Source: Opitutaceae bacterium
GTDB taxonomy: Bacteria; Verrucomicrobiota; Verrucomicrobiia; Opitutales; Opitutaceae
Assembly: GCA_020847775.1 (NCBI GenBank)
Contig: JADLBI010000042.1
Coordinates: 1-5,482, forward strand
DNA length: 5,482 nucleotides
Direction of reading: 5' to 3'
Shown here: piece after piece, positions 4,948 through 5,482 of the stretch
How the letters are laid out: the number at the start of each line of letters is the position of its first letter
Position numbering within the stretch: the first letter of the stretch is position 1
The notes under the pieces: generated by a model
What the model was told of the DNA's origin: nothing
Seen by the model: the letters and a program-made list of their open reading frames with translations, nothing else
Databases searched by the model: none
Program-made: the position numbers and the translations under genes

Positions 4948-5482
4948 TCAGCCCCGGCCATGCGCCCTCCATGATTTCAACCACTCGAAATGCCCGCCAA
5001 TCGCGAGCACGAGAAATAGCAAATAGAGCACCGCGAACCAATAAAGCCCGGCCATCCAATACACGACCACGGCCGACAAGTTGACGACCATCCAGCCGGT
5101 CCAATTCTCCAGTTTCTTCCGCGCCTGCAACCACTGCGACAAGATGCTGAACGACGCGATGAACGCGTCGCGGAATGGCATCGCCGCGTCCGTGTGCGCA
5201 TACAAATACCAACCCCACAAAGCCGTGCCGGCCAGCCCGGCGGCGACGCAACCGATCCGCGCGCCTTGGCTCAACCGCGTGACCGGCAGCACCGCGCGTT
5301 TGCCCCCCGGCCGCGCCCAATGCCACCAGCCGTAGCACAACACCACGAAGAAAAACCCCTGCAGCTTCATGTCGGCGTAGAGTTTCGCCTGATAAAACAC
5401 CACGGCCGACAAACTCACCTGCGCCAGGCCGACCGGAAAATTCCAGAGGTGCTGCCGGATGGTGAGGACCACACCGGCCAAA
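4948..5482 (-). CDS. pnuC: nicotinamide riboside transporter PnuC, 5' end outside window
   Basis: PnuC is a seven-helix inner-membrane facilitator that admits nicotinamide riboside; intracellular phosphorylation then traps it. About 177 codons are visible and the stop is at 4950-4948. Signatures, numbered from 5481, are WNFPVG (13-18) at the start of a hydrophobic segment, FYQAKLYADMKLQ (29-41), CYGWWHW (49-55), and SQWLQARKKLENWTGWMVVN (115-134), the conserved Trp/Asn-rich substrate region. A further hydrophobic stretch, GLYWFAVLYLLFLVLAIGG (145-163), precedes a short basic tail. The first visible codon is TTG, here most likely an internal leucine: full family members have some 15-25 residues before the WNFPVG-type motif, so the true start lies beyond the right edge. 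The kinase gene follows on the same strand after a palindromic repeat, making a transport-plus-kinase pair. Confidence 0.92.
   Translation of the reverse strand, partial: LAGVVLTIRQHLWNFPVGLAQVSLSAVVFYQAKLYADMKLQGFFFVVLCYGWWHWARPGGKRAVLPVTRLSQGARIGCVAAGLAGTALWGWYLYAHTDAAMPFRDAFIASFSILSQWLQARKKLENWTGWMVVNLSAVVVYWMAGLYWFAVLYLLFLVLAIGGHFEWLKSWRAHGRG

Noticed and set aside
5479..5481. TTG as the start of pnuC
   Set aside because: It falls only 12 residues before the conserved WNFPVG motif, while family members have a longer N-terminal segment; it is most likely an internal leucine codon.

Overview
The window is GC-rich for most of its length. The first ~360 bases are about 47% GC by hand count, against roughly 60-68% in rows sampled elsewhere. 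Every gene I can support lies on the minus strand. Protein style (a LysA with the CENNDKF/GAHGHSMGFNYNG signature, a proline-rich membrane-anchored orphan, a stand-alone NadR-type kinase next to PnuC), mostly weak or absent Shine-Dalgarno sequences, and several palindromic intergenic repeats suggest a GC-rich Gram-negative bacterium, perhaps Verrucomicrobia/Opitutaceae. That assignment is inference and untested.

Layout in the direction of transcription (right to left). (1) 5482-4948 is the 3' part of pnuC, a nicotinamide riboside transporter that enters from beyond the right edge. (2) 4926-4846 is an 81-bp imperfect palindrome of the widespread CATTCTGAG...CGAAGAATCC type. (3) 4842-4285 is a P-loop kinase resembling the ribosylnicotinamide kinase domain of NadR. 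Together with PnuC it forms an import-and-trap module for NAD salvage. (4) 4302-4098 is a composite palindrome with 29-bp perfect inner arms; its border contains the kinase stop codon. (5) 4037-2778 is lysA, diaminopimelate decarboxylase, the last step of lysine synthesis, with a possible promoter and an operator-like dyad upstream. (6) 2773-2607 holds three copies of a 15-bp GC-rich repeat and a strong stem-loop just past the lysA stop. (7) 2512-1352 is an unrecognised protein with a proline-rich N-terminus, one membrane span and a beta-rich C-terminal end. (8) 1221-595 is a DedA-family membrane protein. (9) 594-337 is a stretch without a supportable gene. (10) 336-85 is a small AT-richer hypothetical gene, followed after a short hairpin by the first 13 codons of another gene (39-1), which has a clear ribosome binding site.

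PnuC and the kinase work together. LysA and DedA are independent housekeeping functions. The left end looks like the edge of an accessory segment. I see no tRNA, rRNA, CRISPR array, transposase or obvious defence system. The parts least explained by known families are the 386-residue membrane protein, the small orphan gene at the left edge, and the palindromes that sit against gene ends.
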